Assembly (NCBI GenBank): GCA_955652025.1
Contig: CATPAO010000146.1
Location: forward strand, 1-7,850
Source: Casimicrobiaceae bacterium
GTDB lineage: Bacteria; Pseudomonadota; Gammaproteobacteria; Burkholderiales; Casimicrobiaceae
DNA length: 7,850 nucleotides
Reading direction: 5' to 3'
In this document: piece by piece, positions 1 to 6,331 of the stretch
Position numbering within the stretch: the first letter of the stretch is position 1
Layout of the letters: each line of letters starts with the position of its first letter
Made by a program: the position numbers and the translations under genes
Notes under the pieces: generated by a model
Seen by the model: the letters and a program-made list of their open reading frames with translations, nothing else
Told to the model about the DNA's origin: nothing
The model's database searches: none

Positions 1-584
1 ACGCCGACGTGCTACGTGCTGTCGCCAGTCTCGCCGGGGTCCTCGGCCGCCACGATGAATGCATCGAGCTCCTGCGCAGAGCGGTGTCGCTCGACCCTTT
101 GAGTACCTCCACGCGGCGCTTCCTCGGCTTGCGCTGCGCGATGTATGGGCGGCTCGACGAAGCCGAAAAGGCACTGCACGCCGCGCTCGACCTTAACCCC
201 AAGGCCGGCCTGGCGCACTGCTTCCTGTCGATCACCCGGTTGTTACAGGGCCACGCCGATGAGGCACTCGAACTCGCCGAACGGGAATTCCTTCCCGATT
301 TCCGGTTGCTGGGGACGGCCATGGCCCTGCACACGCTCGGGCGCGCCGCGGAAGCGGACGCCGCGGTGAATCAGCTGATCGCCGATCACGGCGCACCCGC
401 GGGCTATCAGGTCGCAGTGGCTTGCGCCTGGCGCGGCGAGGTCGACCGGGCGTTCGGATGGCTCGAAAGGGCGTACGAGGCGCGCGATCCGGGCCTCGCC
501 CATACGACCACCGATCCGCTGCTGAAGCCGCTGCACGGGGACGCGCGGTGGCCGCCGTTCGTGCAGAAAATGGGCCTCGCCTGA
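1..584 (+). CDS. TPR-repeat protein, C-terminal part (5' end outside window)
   Basis: The reading frame is open to the left edge (codons from position 3), so this is the last ~193 residues of a longer protein; the GTG at 9 is only an internal codon. At least three helix-turn-helix units of TPR type are visible, each with the G-R/H-x-D-E-A/C signature followed by an Ala/Leu-rich helix and an L-N/D-P turn: GRHDECIELLRRAVSLDP, then GRLDEAEKALHAALDLNP, then GHADEALELAE. The tail, with a W-L-x-R-A-Y-E segment followed by D-P-L-L-K-P-L and a terminal M-G-L-A, is typical of the TPR tail of large signalling proteins that begin with a winged-helix, kinase or adenylate-cyclase domain (family knowledge). 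TPRs mediate protein-protein contacts; the effector domain lies upstream and cannot be read here. It converges on the lyase gene with 15 bp between stop codons. Confidence 0.85.
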   Translation, partial: ADVLRAVASLAGVLGRHDECIELLRRAVSLDPLSTSTRRFLGLRCAMYGRLDEAEKALHAALDLNPKAGLAHCFLSITRLLQGHADEALELAEREFLPDFRLLGTAMALHTLGRAAEADAAVNQLIADHGAPAGYQVAVACAWRGEVDRAFGWLERAYEARDPGLAHTTTDPLLKPLHGDARWPPFVQKMGLA

Positions 585-615
585 GCGAATGGCGAGCGCC
601 TATCCGGTCAGGCGC
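576..615. terminator. Two small hairpins at the convergent gene ends (weak terminator candidate)
   Basis: CTCGCC (576-581) pairs with GGCGAG (591-596) around a 9-nt loop, and GCGCCT (596-601) pairs with AGGCGC (610-615) around an 8-nt loop. They sit on the stop codons of the converging TPR and lyase genes. No T-run follows on either strand, so a classical intrinsic terminator is not shown. Simple GC-rich chance pairing is possible. Confidence 0.2.
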
Positions 616-1778
616 GCGAAGCCGTCCGCCAGATCGTCGATCAAGTCCGCGGGATCCTCGAGCCCGACGTGGAGCCGCAGCGATGGACCGACCGCCTGCC
701 AGCGCGTGACGCTGCGCGTGCGTTCCGGATACGTAGGAATGATCAGACTCTCGAATCCACCCCAACTCCATCCCATCGCGAACAATCGCATGCCATTCAG
801 CATGGCGGCGATTCGCTCGTGCGCGACCGGGCGCAACACGACGCCGAACAACCCCGACGCCGCGGTGAAATCGCGCTTCCACAATGCGTGGCCGCGGGCG
901 CCCGGCAGCGCTGGATAAAGCACCTCGGCGACCTCGGGTCGCGTCTGCAGCCACTGCGCAATCTCGAGCGCGCTCGCCTGATGCTGCGTAAGCCGGGTCG
1001 CGAGCGTACGCAACCCGCGTAAGCCGAGAAAGCAATCGTCGGTCGATGCGGCGATGCCCATGTCGGTCCATATCCGATGCAGTGCCAGGTGCGTCGCTTC
1101 GCTTGCGACGATGACGCCGAGCAACACGTCCGAATGCCCGCCGATGTATTTGGTCGCGGCGTGAACGGAAACATCGACGCCGTGATCGAAGGCGCGAAAG
1201 CCGAGCGGCGTCGCCCAGGTGTTGTCGAGCACGACGATCGCACCGCGCGCATGCGCGACGGCTGCAAGCGCCGGAATGTCCTGCACCTCGAACGTCAGCG
1301 ATCCGGGGGACTCGGCGAAGACGATCCGCGTATTCGGCCGGAAGTCGCGCTCGACCGCCGCGCCGGCCAACGGATCGTAGTAGCTGACGTCGATGCCGAG
1401 CCGTCGCAAATGATTCTCGCAAAAGCGCTTCGTCGGTCCGTAAATGACATCGGTGACAAGCACGTGGTCGCCGGGTTTTGCGAGCGCCAGTAGCGGCAGC
1501 GTCGTCGCAGTCAGCCCCGAAGGGACGGCGAGCGCCGCGAAACCGCCTTCGAGCGTGGCCACCGCGTTCTGCAAATCGACCACCGTCGGCAAACCGTGCA
1601 GGCCATACGTCAGCCCCGCATACTCACCGCGCGCCGCCTGCTCGAGATCCGCCAATTCGCGGAACAGGATGGTCGTCGCGCGAAACACCGGCGTGTTGAC
1701 CGCGCCCAGGTATTTGCGCGGATCGCGGCCGAGATGCAGGACCTGGGTTGCCTTGCGGTAGCGCGTCCTGTTGGTCAT
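600..1778 (-). CDS. metC: Cystathionine beta-lyase (PLP-dependent, Cys/Met metabolism family)
   Basis: Predicted to cleave cystathionine to homocysteine, pyruvate and ammonia in cytosolic methionine synthesis. The 392 residues match the usual length. The PLP lysine is K210 in AATKYIGGHSD; the pyridine-ring aspartate is D185 in VLDNTWATP; Tyr113 (VIYGP) is the expected ring-stacking tyrosine; and GWSWGGFESLI (336-346, W340) matches the beta-lyase signature that separates MetC from gamma-synthases and gamma-lyases. LRLHVGLED near the end is also conserved. One oddity: the Y-G-R-x-G motif contributing a phosphate-binding Arg from the neighbouring subunit reads Y58-G-L-H-G. The ATG overlaps the gluconokinase TGA as ATGA and has no clear ribosome binding site of its own, so translation is probably coupled. 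It is last in a minus-strand operon. A related sulfur lyase activity (cysteine or methionine desulfhydration) cannot be excluded. Confidence 0.92.
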   Translation of the reverse strand: MTNRTRYRKATQVLHLGRDPRKYLGAVNTPVFRATTILFRELADLEQAARGEYAGLTYGLHGLPTVVDLQNAVATLEGGFAALAVPSGLTATTLPLLALAKPGDHVLVTDVIYGPTKRFCENHLRRLGIDVSYYDPLAGAAVERDFRPNTRIVFAESPGSLTFEVQDIPALAAVAHARGAIVVLDNTWATPLGFRAFDHGVDVSVHAATKYIGGHSDVLLGVIVASEATHLALHRIWTDMGIAASTDDCFLGLRGLRTLATRLTQHQASALEIAQWLQTRPEVAEVLYPALPGARGHALWKRDFTAASGLFGVVLRPVAHERIAAMLNGMRLFAMGWSWGGFESLIIPTYPERTRSVTRWQAVGPSLRLHVGLEDPADLIDDLADGFARLTG

Positions 1779-2272
1779 ACCGACGCGGTCTTGAGCTGCA
1801 ATCCGTCGCGAATCGCGGCCACTTGTACGGCCACCTCATTGCGAATGTCCACCACGAGCGCGTTGGCCGGCGCCTCCAAGGTGGCGAATTGACTCGCCAA
1901 CAGCGACGCCGGCATGTATTTATGTCGCCGCGTGGCGAGCCGCGCCTCGATCGTCGCGAGGTCGCCCTTCAAATAGACGACATGCATGTCGCCGGCGCGC
2001 GCGATGCGATCACGATAGCTTTGCTTGAGCGCCGAGCACGCGAGCACCGCGTGGTCGCCGCGCCCCTGCGCGCACCCGCTCAGGTCGGCAATGCGATCGA
2101 GCCACGGCCAGCGATCGTCGTCGGTGAGCGGAATACCGGCCGCCATCTTGGCAACGTTTGCGGGCGGGTGAAAGTCGTCGGCGTCGTAAAACACCCAGGC
2201 GAGCGATTGCGCCAGCGCGCGTCCCACGGTGGTCTTGCCGCAGCCCGTCACGCCCATCAGCATGACGATCAT
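1775..2272 (-). CDS. gntK: Gluconokinase (GntK family)
   Basis: Phosphorylates D-gluconate to 6-phosphogluconate with ATP, feeding the Entner-Doudoroff or pentose phosphate route in the cytosol. The 165 residues fit this compact kinase family. The P-loop is G7-V-T-G-C-G-K13-T-T; the substrate region reads DADDFHPPANVAKM (30-43) with G-I-P-L-T-D-D-D-R-W-P-W-L following; C-S-A-L-K-Q-S-Y-R-D (79-88) and the lid segment HKYMPASLLASQFATLE (117-133) are hallmark GntK sequences. The start at 2272 is supported by an AAGGAG ribosome binding site six bases upstream; an in-frame ATG at codon 4 is less well placed. Its stop overlaps the metC start by ATGA, and 30 bp separate it from the permease gene upstream. 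No gluconate transporter or Entner-Doudoroff genes are nearby, so its grouping with metC has no obvious metabolic logic. Confidence 0.94.
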   Translation of the reverse strand: MIVMLMGVTGCGKTTVGRALAQSLAWVFYDADDFHPPANVAKMAAGIPLTDDDRWPWLDRIADLSGCAQGRGDHAVLACSALKQSYRDRIARAGDMHVVYLKGDLATIEARLATRRHKYMPASLLASQFATLEAPANALVVDIRNEVAVQVAAIRDGLQLKTASV

Positions 2273-2278
2273 CGCGCG

Positions 2279-2284
2279 CTCCTT
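2279..2284 (-). promoter_or_regulatory. Ribosome binding site of gntK
   Basis: Read on the minus strand, AAGAAGGAG (2287-2279) precedes the ATG at 2272 by six bases (CGCGCG). This is a near-consensus Shine-Dalgarno sequence and decides between the two in-frame ATG codons. It lies in the 30-bp gap after the permease stop codon, so gntK can be initiated independently on the shared transcript. Confidence 0.8.
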
Positions 2285-2302
2285 CTTATGGAAAGCTGGA
2301 TG

Positions 2303-3187
2303 CTACCGAAACGCCGTCGAACGCGCCATGGCGCCGCGCGTGGCGAGCGCCGCGGCCGAAATGATCAACGCACCTCCGGTGAGCGCGCGAAGATCCGGGA
2401 TTTCACCGAGTAAGAGCGCCGCCAATGCGATGCCGTAGACGGGCTCGAGAATGCTGACGATGCTCGCGGTTTGAGCGCTCATGCGTCGCATGCTCGCGAT
2501 GAACATCGTGTGCGCGAGCGCCGTGCAAAACACGCCGAGCGTCAGCACCAACGCCACGTCGCGCGGCGTGAGCGCGATAGTCGGCGCGGTGACCACGACG
2601 ACCGGCAAAAGCCATAACGCGGCAAATGCGTTCTGCCACAGCGCGAGCGGCGTCGCGCCGACGCGCGACACCCGCGCACGATTGGCGAGGGTCAACAGCG
2701 CGAACGTGAGACCGGAGACGACGCCCCACGCAAGACCCCGCACGGTAGCACTCGACCATGAGAATTCCGGCACGAGCAGCGCCAGTCCGACGATGACCAG
2801 CGATACTTCGGCGAACTCGCGTGCGATTGGAAGGCGTCGGCGCGCAACAGTCTCGAACACCATGACGAACACGGGAAAGCTCGCGAATCCGAGAAGTCCG
2901 GTCGCGACGTTCGATATCTGGACGGCGGCAAAGAACGTCACCCAGTGCAGCGCAAGCAGCGCGCCCGTCGCGGCGAACGTTGCGTTCGGCCGGAGGATCC
3001 GTTGCCGCGTCATGCGCGCGACCACCGCCAGTGTGATGGCCGCGACGACCGTGCGCCCGAGGACGATGACGACTGGCGGCAGCGCGATCCACTTGCCGAA
3101 CAGCGCCGCAAAGCCGAACAACGCGACGGCAACGTGCAGCACAACCAGGGCGGTGGAGGAGCGCATACGAAGAACGTTGGGATCCAC
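2303..3187 (-). CDS. EamA/DMT-superfamily transporter (ten-helix permease)
   Basis: An inner-membrane protein of up to 294 residues with two repeated five-helix EamA halves. Hydrophobic segments are near residues 12-30, 36-57, 70-89, 93-112, 124-140, 150-168, 180-199, 208-229, 237-260 and 266-283. The end of the second half shows S-I-L-E-P-V-Y-G-I-A-L-A followed by L-L-L-G-E, the conserved E-P-x...G-E pattern of EamA domains; the first half has the matching H-W-V-T-F-F-A-A and F-A-S-F-P-V-F. Relatives export amino acids, amines or other small metabolites, but the substrate cannot be predicted from sequence. The start is uncertain: the GTG at 3187 gives 294 residues, while the ATG at 3166 (codon 8) starts just before the first helix and is equally plausible; neither has a convincing ribosome binding site. 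It is first in the minus-strand operon with gntK and metC, and is divergent from the glutamine-synthetase-like gene. Confidence 0.92.
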   Translation of the reverse strand: MDPNVLRMRSSTALVVLHVAVALFGFAALFGKWIALPPVVIVLGRTVVAAITLAVVARMTRQRILRPNATFAATGALLALHWVTFFAAVQISNVATGLLGFASFPVFVMVFETVARRRLPIAREFAEVSLVIVGLALLVPEFSWSSATVRGLAWGVVSGLTFALLTLANRARVSRVGATPLALWQNAFAALWLLPVVVVTAPTIALTPRDVALVLTLGVFCTALAHTMFIASMRRMSAQTASIVSILEPVYGIALAALLLGEIPDLRALTGGALIISAAALATRGAMARSTAFR

Positions 3188-3199
3188 GATGAGTGAAGC

Positions 3200-3231
3200 C
3201 GCAACGATTCTAAGCCGTCGCTAACGTTGCG
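3200..3231. repeat. Perfect 7-bp inverted repeat in divergent intergenic region (operator candidate)
   Basis: CGCAACG (3200-3206) and CGTTGCG (3225-3231) are perfect reverse complements separated by 18 bp, in the region between the permease and ligase start codons. The position suits a dimeric regulator site or an RNA stem-loop. No regulator gene lies in the window, and I do not recognise the site as a known operator. Confidence 0.4.
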
Positions 3232-3238
3232 CTAGAAT
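3207..3238. promoter_or_regulatory. Candidate divergent -10 boxes (TAGAAT on both strands)
   Basis: TAGAAT occurs on the plus strand at 3233-3238 and on the minus strand at 3212-3207, five of six matches to the sigma-70 -10 consensus in each case. Each points toward the gene on its side: the ligase at 3305 and the permease at 3187 or 3166. No convincing -35 hexamer is seen 16-18 bp upstream of either. Together they also form an inverted repeat (ATTCTA...TAGAAT, 20-bp spacer) that interleaves with the CGCAACG/CGTTGCG pair. Confidence 0.35.
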
Positions 3239-3292
3239 GCCCGAATCGCACGAACGGCTGCTTCTTTGCGCCGAGAACAACAGGATTTCTTC

Positions 3293-3298
3293 GGGGAG
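3293..3298 (+). promoter_or_regulatory. Ribosome binding site of the glutamine-synthetase-like gene
   Basis: GGGGAG ends six bases before the ATG at 3305. It favours that ATG over the upstream in-frame TTG at 3266, which would add 13 residues (MRREQQDFFGEFR) not expected in the family. Confidence 0.75.
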
Positions 3299-3304
3299 TT
3301 TCGC

Positions 3305-4678
3305 ATGCAGGTTCCGGCCACGCCCGCTCAAGTCATCGCCGCCGTGCGCAAGTCGCCGGGACATCGAGTCAAGGTCGCCGTCTCCGACATCGACGGTATT
3401 CTGCGCGGCAAGTACATCCACAAGGACAAATTCGCGTCGGCCGTCGAAGGCGGCTTCGGTTTCTGCGACGTCGTCTTCGGATGGGACTCTCAGGACGTCT
3501 GCTATGACAACACGACGCTGACCGGCTGGCACAAGGGCTTCCCGGACGCGTTGGCGCGGCTCGACCTGTCGACGCATCGCCGCGTGCCGTGGGACGACAA
3601 CGTCGATTTCTTCCTCGGCGAATTCGTGATGCAAAAGAACGGTCGCGAAGTGGCGTTCCCGCTCGATGGCCGGCAGGTGCTGAAGCGCGTGCTGAAACGC
3701 GCCCAAAAGCTTGGACTCAATCCGATGTGCGGTCTCGAATTCGAATGGTTCAACTTCGCGGAGACGCCGCAGTCGTGGGCCGACAAGAAGGGGGTCGGTC
3801 CGACGCCGATCACGCCAGGCATGTTCGGCTACTCGCTGCTTCGCGCCAATCATTCGCGTGAATTTTTCGCCGCGCTGTTCGCGGACACGGCCGCATTCGG
3901 CATTCCCATCGAAGGCTTGCACACCGAGACCGGCCCCGGTGTGTTCGAAGTGGCAATCGTATTCTCCGAGGCGCTCGAGGCAGCCGATCGCGGGCTGCTG
4001 TTCAAGACCGCGGCCAAGGAGATCGGCGCGCGGTTCGGGATCATGCCGAGCTTTATGGCCAAGTGGAGCGCGCAATATCCAGGGTGCTCCGGACATTGCC
4101 ATCAATCTCTGTCGGACGGCAAGAAGAACGTCTTCTACGACGCCAAGGGCCGTCATTCGATGAGCCGCGTGTTCGAAGGCTATCTGGCCGGACAGCTCAA
4201 GCATTTGCTCGAGCTGGCACCGATGTTCTGGCCGACGGTGAACAGCTACAAGCGTCTTGTCGACGGCTTCTGGGCGCCGGTCAAACCGACGTGGGGCGTC
4301 GACAATCGGACCGCGAGCTTCCGCGTCCTGTCGGGATCGCCCAAGGCGACACGACTCGAAACGCGCTGTCCCGGCGCCGATGTGAATCCGTATCTCGCCG
4401 TCGCCGCATGCTTGGCCGCGGGACTCGCGGGGGTCGAGAGTTCGATGAAGCTCACGACCAAGCCGATCGAGGGCACGAACCTCGGCGCCGAGAACGTTCC
4501 GCGAGCGCCGCGCACATTGATCGAGACCACGCGGACTTTTCGTCAATCCGATTTCGCACGCGACTGGTTCGGCGACGATTTCGTCGACCACTTCGCCGCC
4601 ACTCGCGAGTGGGAATGGCGGCAGTGGCTCGATGCGGTGACCGATTGGGAGTTGAAACGCTACTTCGAGATCATTTGA
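3305..4678 (+). CDS. Glutamine-synthetase-family ligase, probable gamma-glutamylamine synthetase (PuuA/GlnA4-like)
   Basis: Probably joins the gamma-carboxyl of glutamate to an amine, using ATP, in the cytosol. The 457 residues comprise an N-terminal beta-grasp domain (VSDIDGILRGKYI, 27-38) and a catalytic domain. The active site looks intact by alignment from memory with E. coli GlnA: metal ligands E145 and E147 (GLEFEW), E208 (HTETGPG), E215 (FEV), H264 (SGHCHQSL) and E352 (LETRCPGAD); arginines R317 (NSYKRL), R335 and R340 (DNRTASFR) and R354; and the NPYLAVAA block at 361-368. Two features argue against an ordinary ammonia-using GlnA: the residue matching the ammonia-site Glu327 is W323 (GFWAP), as in amine-using relatives, and the C-terminal adenylylation tyrosine motif is not seen. 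Neighbouring ADH, PuuD-like hydrolase and aldehyde dehydrogenase genes support a catabolic gamma-glutamylation role. The start is set by GGGGAG six bases upstream. The substrate is unknown; ethanolamine or another amino alcohol fits the context. Confidence 0.93.
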   Translation: MQVPATPAQVIAAVRKSPGHRVKVAVSDIDGILRGKYIHKDKFASAVEGGFGFCDVVFGWDSQDVCYDNTTLTGWHKGFPDALARLDLSTHRRVPWDDNVDFFLGEFVMQKNGREVAFPLDGRQVLKRVLKRAQKLGLNPMCGLEFEWFNFAETPQSWADKKGVGPTPITPGMFGYSLLRANHSREFFAALFADTAAFGIPIEGLHTETGPGVFEVAIVFSEALEAADRGLLFKTAAKEIGARFGIMPSFMAKWSAQYPGCSGHCHQSLSDGKKNVFYDAKGRHSMSRVFEGYLAGQLKHLLELAPMFWPTVNSYKRLVDGFWAPVKPTWGVDNRTASFRVLSGSPKATRLETRCPGADVNPYLAVAACLAAGLAGVESSMKLTTKPIEGTNLGAENVPRAPRTLIETTRTFRQSDFARDWFGDDFVDHFAATREWEWRQWLDAVTDWELKRYFEII

Positions 4679-4729
4679 ATGCCGCGTCGCGACAGCGCCG
4701 TGACACCGCCGCGACCGGCTTAGGCCAGC

Positions 4730-5103
4730 TCAGGCGTCGGGCGAGACCAGAAGGCAGATCAGCACGTTGCCGGTTTCGATCGCATACGGGTTTGCCGCGC
4801 CCGGGTTGATGGGCAGGAACGTTCCGTTCGCCTCCGCAGTATCGACGTTGCTGTCGCTCGTAACGGCCTGAAATTCGGGTTGAAGGCAAACGCAGGGTTG
4901 TACACCAGCAGAATGATTTTCCACGGCGCCTTGAAAGCACCTGCGGTTCCGTCTTTCCCGAGTCCAGGGGCGCCGGTCAAAACGTGATCGTGATAGGCGA
5001 AACTACGCGGCACTCCTGGGTGATAGCACGGATCGCAGTTCGGCCGATAACCCGATGGAAGCGCTTTCGGGTCGTTCGGACGCCGGGCCGGCCGCGTTGC
5101 CAT
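4730..5103 (-). pseudogene. Probable frameshifted small gene of unknown function
   Basis: Two minus-strand frames join into one protein-like sequence of about 124 residues. The upstream part runs from an ATG at 5103 (or 5163, adding 20 residues) through NCDPCYHPG, FAYHDHVLTGAPG and APWKIILLVYNPAFAFN. The downstream part continues as QAVTSDSNVD, NGTFLPINPGAANPY and ETGNVLICLLVS, stopping at 4730. The switch falls at the minus-strand TTT at 4873-4871, where one additional T would restore a single frame. Composition is unlike the Arg/Ala-rich shadow frames elsewhere, and aligned family members with an F-x-D-H-V-L motif are vaguely familiar to me as uncharacterised proteins. No ribosome binding site is obvious at 5103. 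No catalytic motif is recognised. It lies antisense between the ligase and the ADH genes. Alternatives are a sequencing error in an intact gene, or a chance reading. The rest of the 4679-5148 gap shows nothing else I can support. Confidence 0.5.
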
Positions 5104-5148
5104 TCGCGGTAGGATTGCGGCTTTCGTCCACAAGACCTTAAGAATCGC

Positions 5149-6321
5149 ATGCCCGCCGTACATCGCTTTGCCTTTCCCACGACGATCCATTTCGGTCCCG
5201 GCGTACGTGCGCTCGTCGCCGATCACCTGACATCGCGAGGCGTCCAACGTCCGTTGGTCGTCACCGACCGCGCGCTGGCCGCATTGCCGGTGTTCAAGGG
5301 CTTCCTCGACGACCTGCCCGGGCTCGATGTCGCGATCTTTTCGGAGATCTGGGGCAACCCGGTGGCGAGCCAAGTCATGGCGGGGGCTGCGGCGTTCAAG
5401 ACCCACCGCGCCGACGGCGTCCTCGGCATCGGCGGCGGCGCGGCGCTCGACGTCGCGAAGGCGATCGCGCTGATGGCCGTGCATGACGGCGACATCCTCG
5501 AATATGCGTGGGACCATCCGCAGGTGCGGCCGATCGAAAGACCGCTACCCTATTTTGTCGCGCTCCCGACGACGGCGGGGACGGGTTCGGAGGTCGGACG
5601 GTCGTCGGTCATCTCCGACGACGCCACGCACCTCAAGAAGATCATCTTCTCGCCGGCGCTCCTCGCGAAGGTCGTTTTCGCCGATCCGGAACTGACGCTC
5701 GATTTGCCGGTTCTAACTACGGCGGCGACCGGAATGGATGCGCTCACGCATAACGTCGAATCTTATTTGTCGCCTGCCTATCACCCACTATGCGACGGCA
5801 TCGCGGTCGAAGGCGTACGCATCGCAGCGGCCGCGCTTCCCAAGGCGGTGCGAAATGGTCACGACGTGGCCGCGCGTGGCGATATGCTGATGAGCTCGAT
5901 GATGGGAGCGATCGCCTTCCAAAAGGATTTGGGCGCCGTGCATTCGTGCGCGCACGCGCTGTCGACGGTCGCCGACCTCCATCATGGTCTCGCCAACGGC
6001 ATCATGATCGACCACGTGATGCGCTTCAATTTGCCGGCGGCGACGATCAAGCTTGCCGAGCTCGCGCGCGTTGCAAGCGTGCCGGGCGGCGATCAGGGAT
6101 CCGACGCCGCGCGGGCGAACGCGTTCATAACGTGGCTAGGCATGCTCAAGGCGGAGATCGGCATTCCGGCGCGTCTCTCCGAGTATCGATCCTCCCGGCC
6201 CATCGTGAAGGCAGACTTCGATCGCCTTGCCGATATCGCCGTCGCGGACATCTGTCATCAGACCAACCCGCGGCCGTGCACCCGCGGCGATTTCGAACGG
6301 ATCTTCGCCGAGTCGTTTTAG
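5149..6321 (+). CDS. Iron-containing (group III) alcohol dehydrogenase
   Basis: An NAD(P)-dependent dehydrogenase of 390 residues, the usual length for the family. The dinucleotide-binding domain shows GIGGGAALDVAKA (93-105) and PTTAGTGSEVG (140-150). The four metal ligands expected for the Fe-ADH family are present: D197 and H201 in GMDALTHNVE, H265 in GAVHSCAHAL, and H279 in LHHGLANG. Family members oxidise or reduce small alcohols and diols; the metal may be iron or zinc. Here it is followed after 10 bp by a PuuD-like hydrolase and then an aldehyde dehydrogenase, and it occupies the oxidation step that PuuB, an FAD oxidase, performs in the E. coli putrescine pathway. This suggests it oxidises a gamma-glutamylated amino alcohol to the aldehyde (inference). 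The ATG at 5149 starts just before the conserved F-x-F-P-T...F-G-P-G strand; no good ribosome binding site or promoter is seen upstream. Confidence 0.93.
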   Translation: MPAVHRFAFPTTIHFGPGVRALVADHLTSRGVQRPLVVTDRALAALPVFKGFLDDLPGLDVAIFSEIWGNPVASQVMAGAAAFKTHRADGVLGIGGGAALDVAKAIALMAVHDGDILEYAWDHPQVRPIERPLPYFVALPTTAGTGSEVGRSSVISDDATHLKKIIFSPALLAKVVFADPELTLDLPVLTTAATGMDALTHNVESYLSPAYHPLCDGIAVEGVRIAAAALPKAVRNGHDVAARGDMLMSSMMGAIAFQKDLGAVHSCAHALSTVADLHHGLANGIMIDHVMRFNLPAATIKLAELARVASVPGGDQGSDAARANAFITWLGMLKAEIGIPARLSEYRSSRPIVKADFDRLADIAVADICHQTNPRPCTRGDFERIFAESF

Positions 6322-6331
6322 GGCCTGTCTG

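Noticed and set aside
232..1422. A 396-codon minus-strand frame overlapping the lyase and TPR genes
   Set aside because: Strongly Arg-rich shadow sequence with no motif, out of frame with the well-supported lyase on the same strand.
1748..2413. A 221-codon plus-strand frame across gntK
   Set aside because: Arg/His/Gly-rich mirror of the gluconokinase gene, which has a clear P-loop and ribosome binding site on the other strand.
3266..3304. TTG at 3266 as start of the ligase
   Set aside because: It would add 13 residues not expected in the family; the ATG at 3305 has GGGGAG at ideal spacing.
3221..4591. A 456-codon open frame on the minus strand, antisense to the ligase
   Set aside because: Its translation is Arg/His/Glu-rich with no recognisable domain, and the plus-strand ligase covers the same bases with a complete active site. 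Long antisense frames are common in GC-rich genes.
4679..4729. Terminator hairpin after the ligase (GTCGCG...CGCGAC)
   Set aside because: Only a short GC-rich pairing with a long loop and no T-run; not distinguishable from chance in this composition.
5110..5148. Sigma-70 promoter before the alcohol dehydrogenase
   Set aside because: TAGGAT and TTGCGG resemble hexamers, but none is paired with a suitable partner at 16-18 bp spacing.
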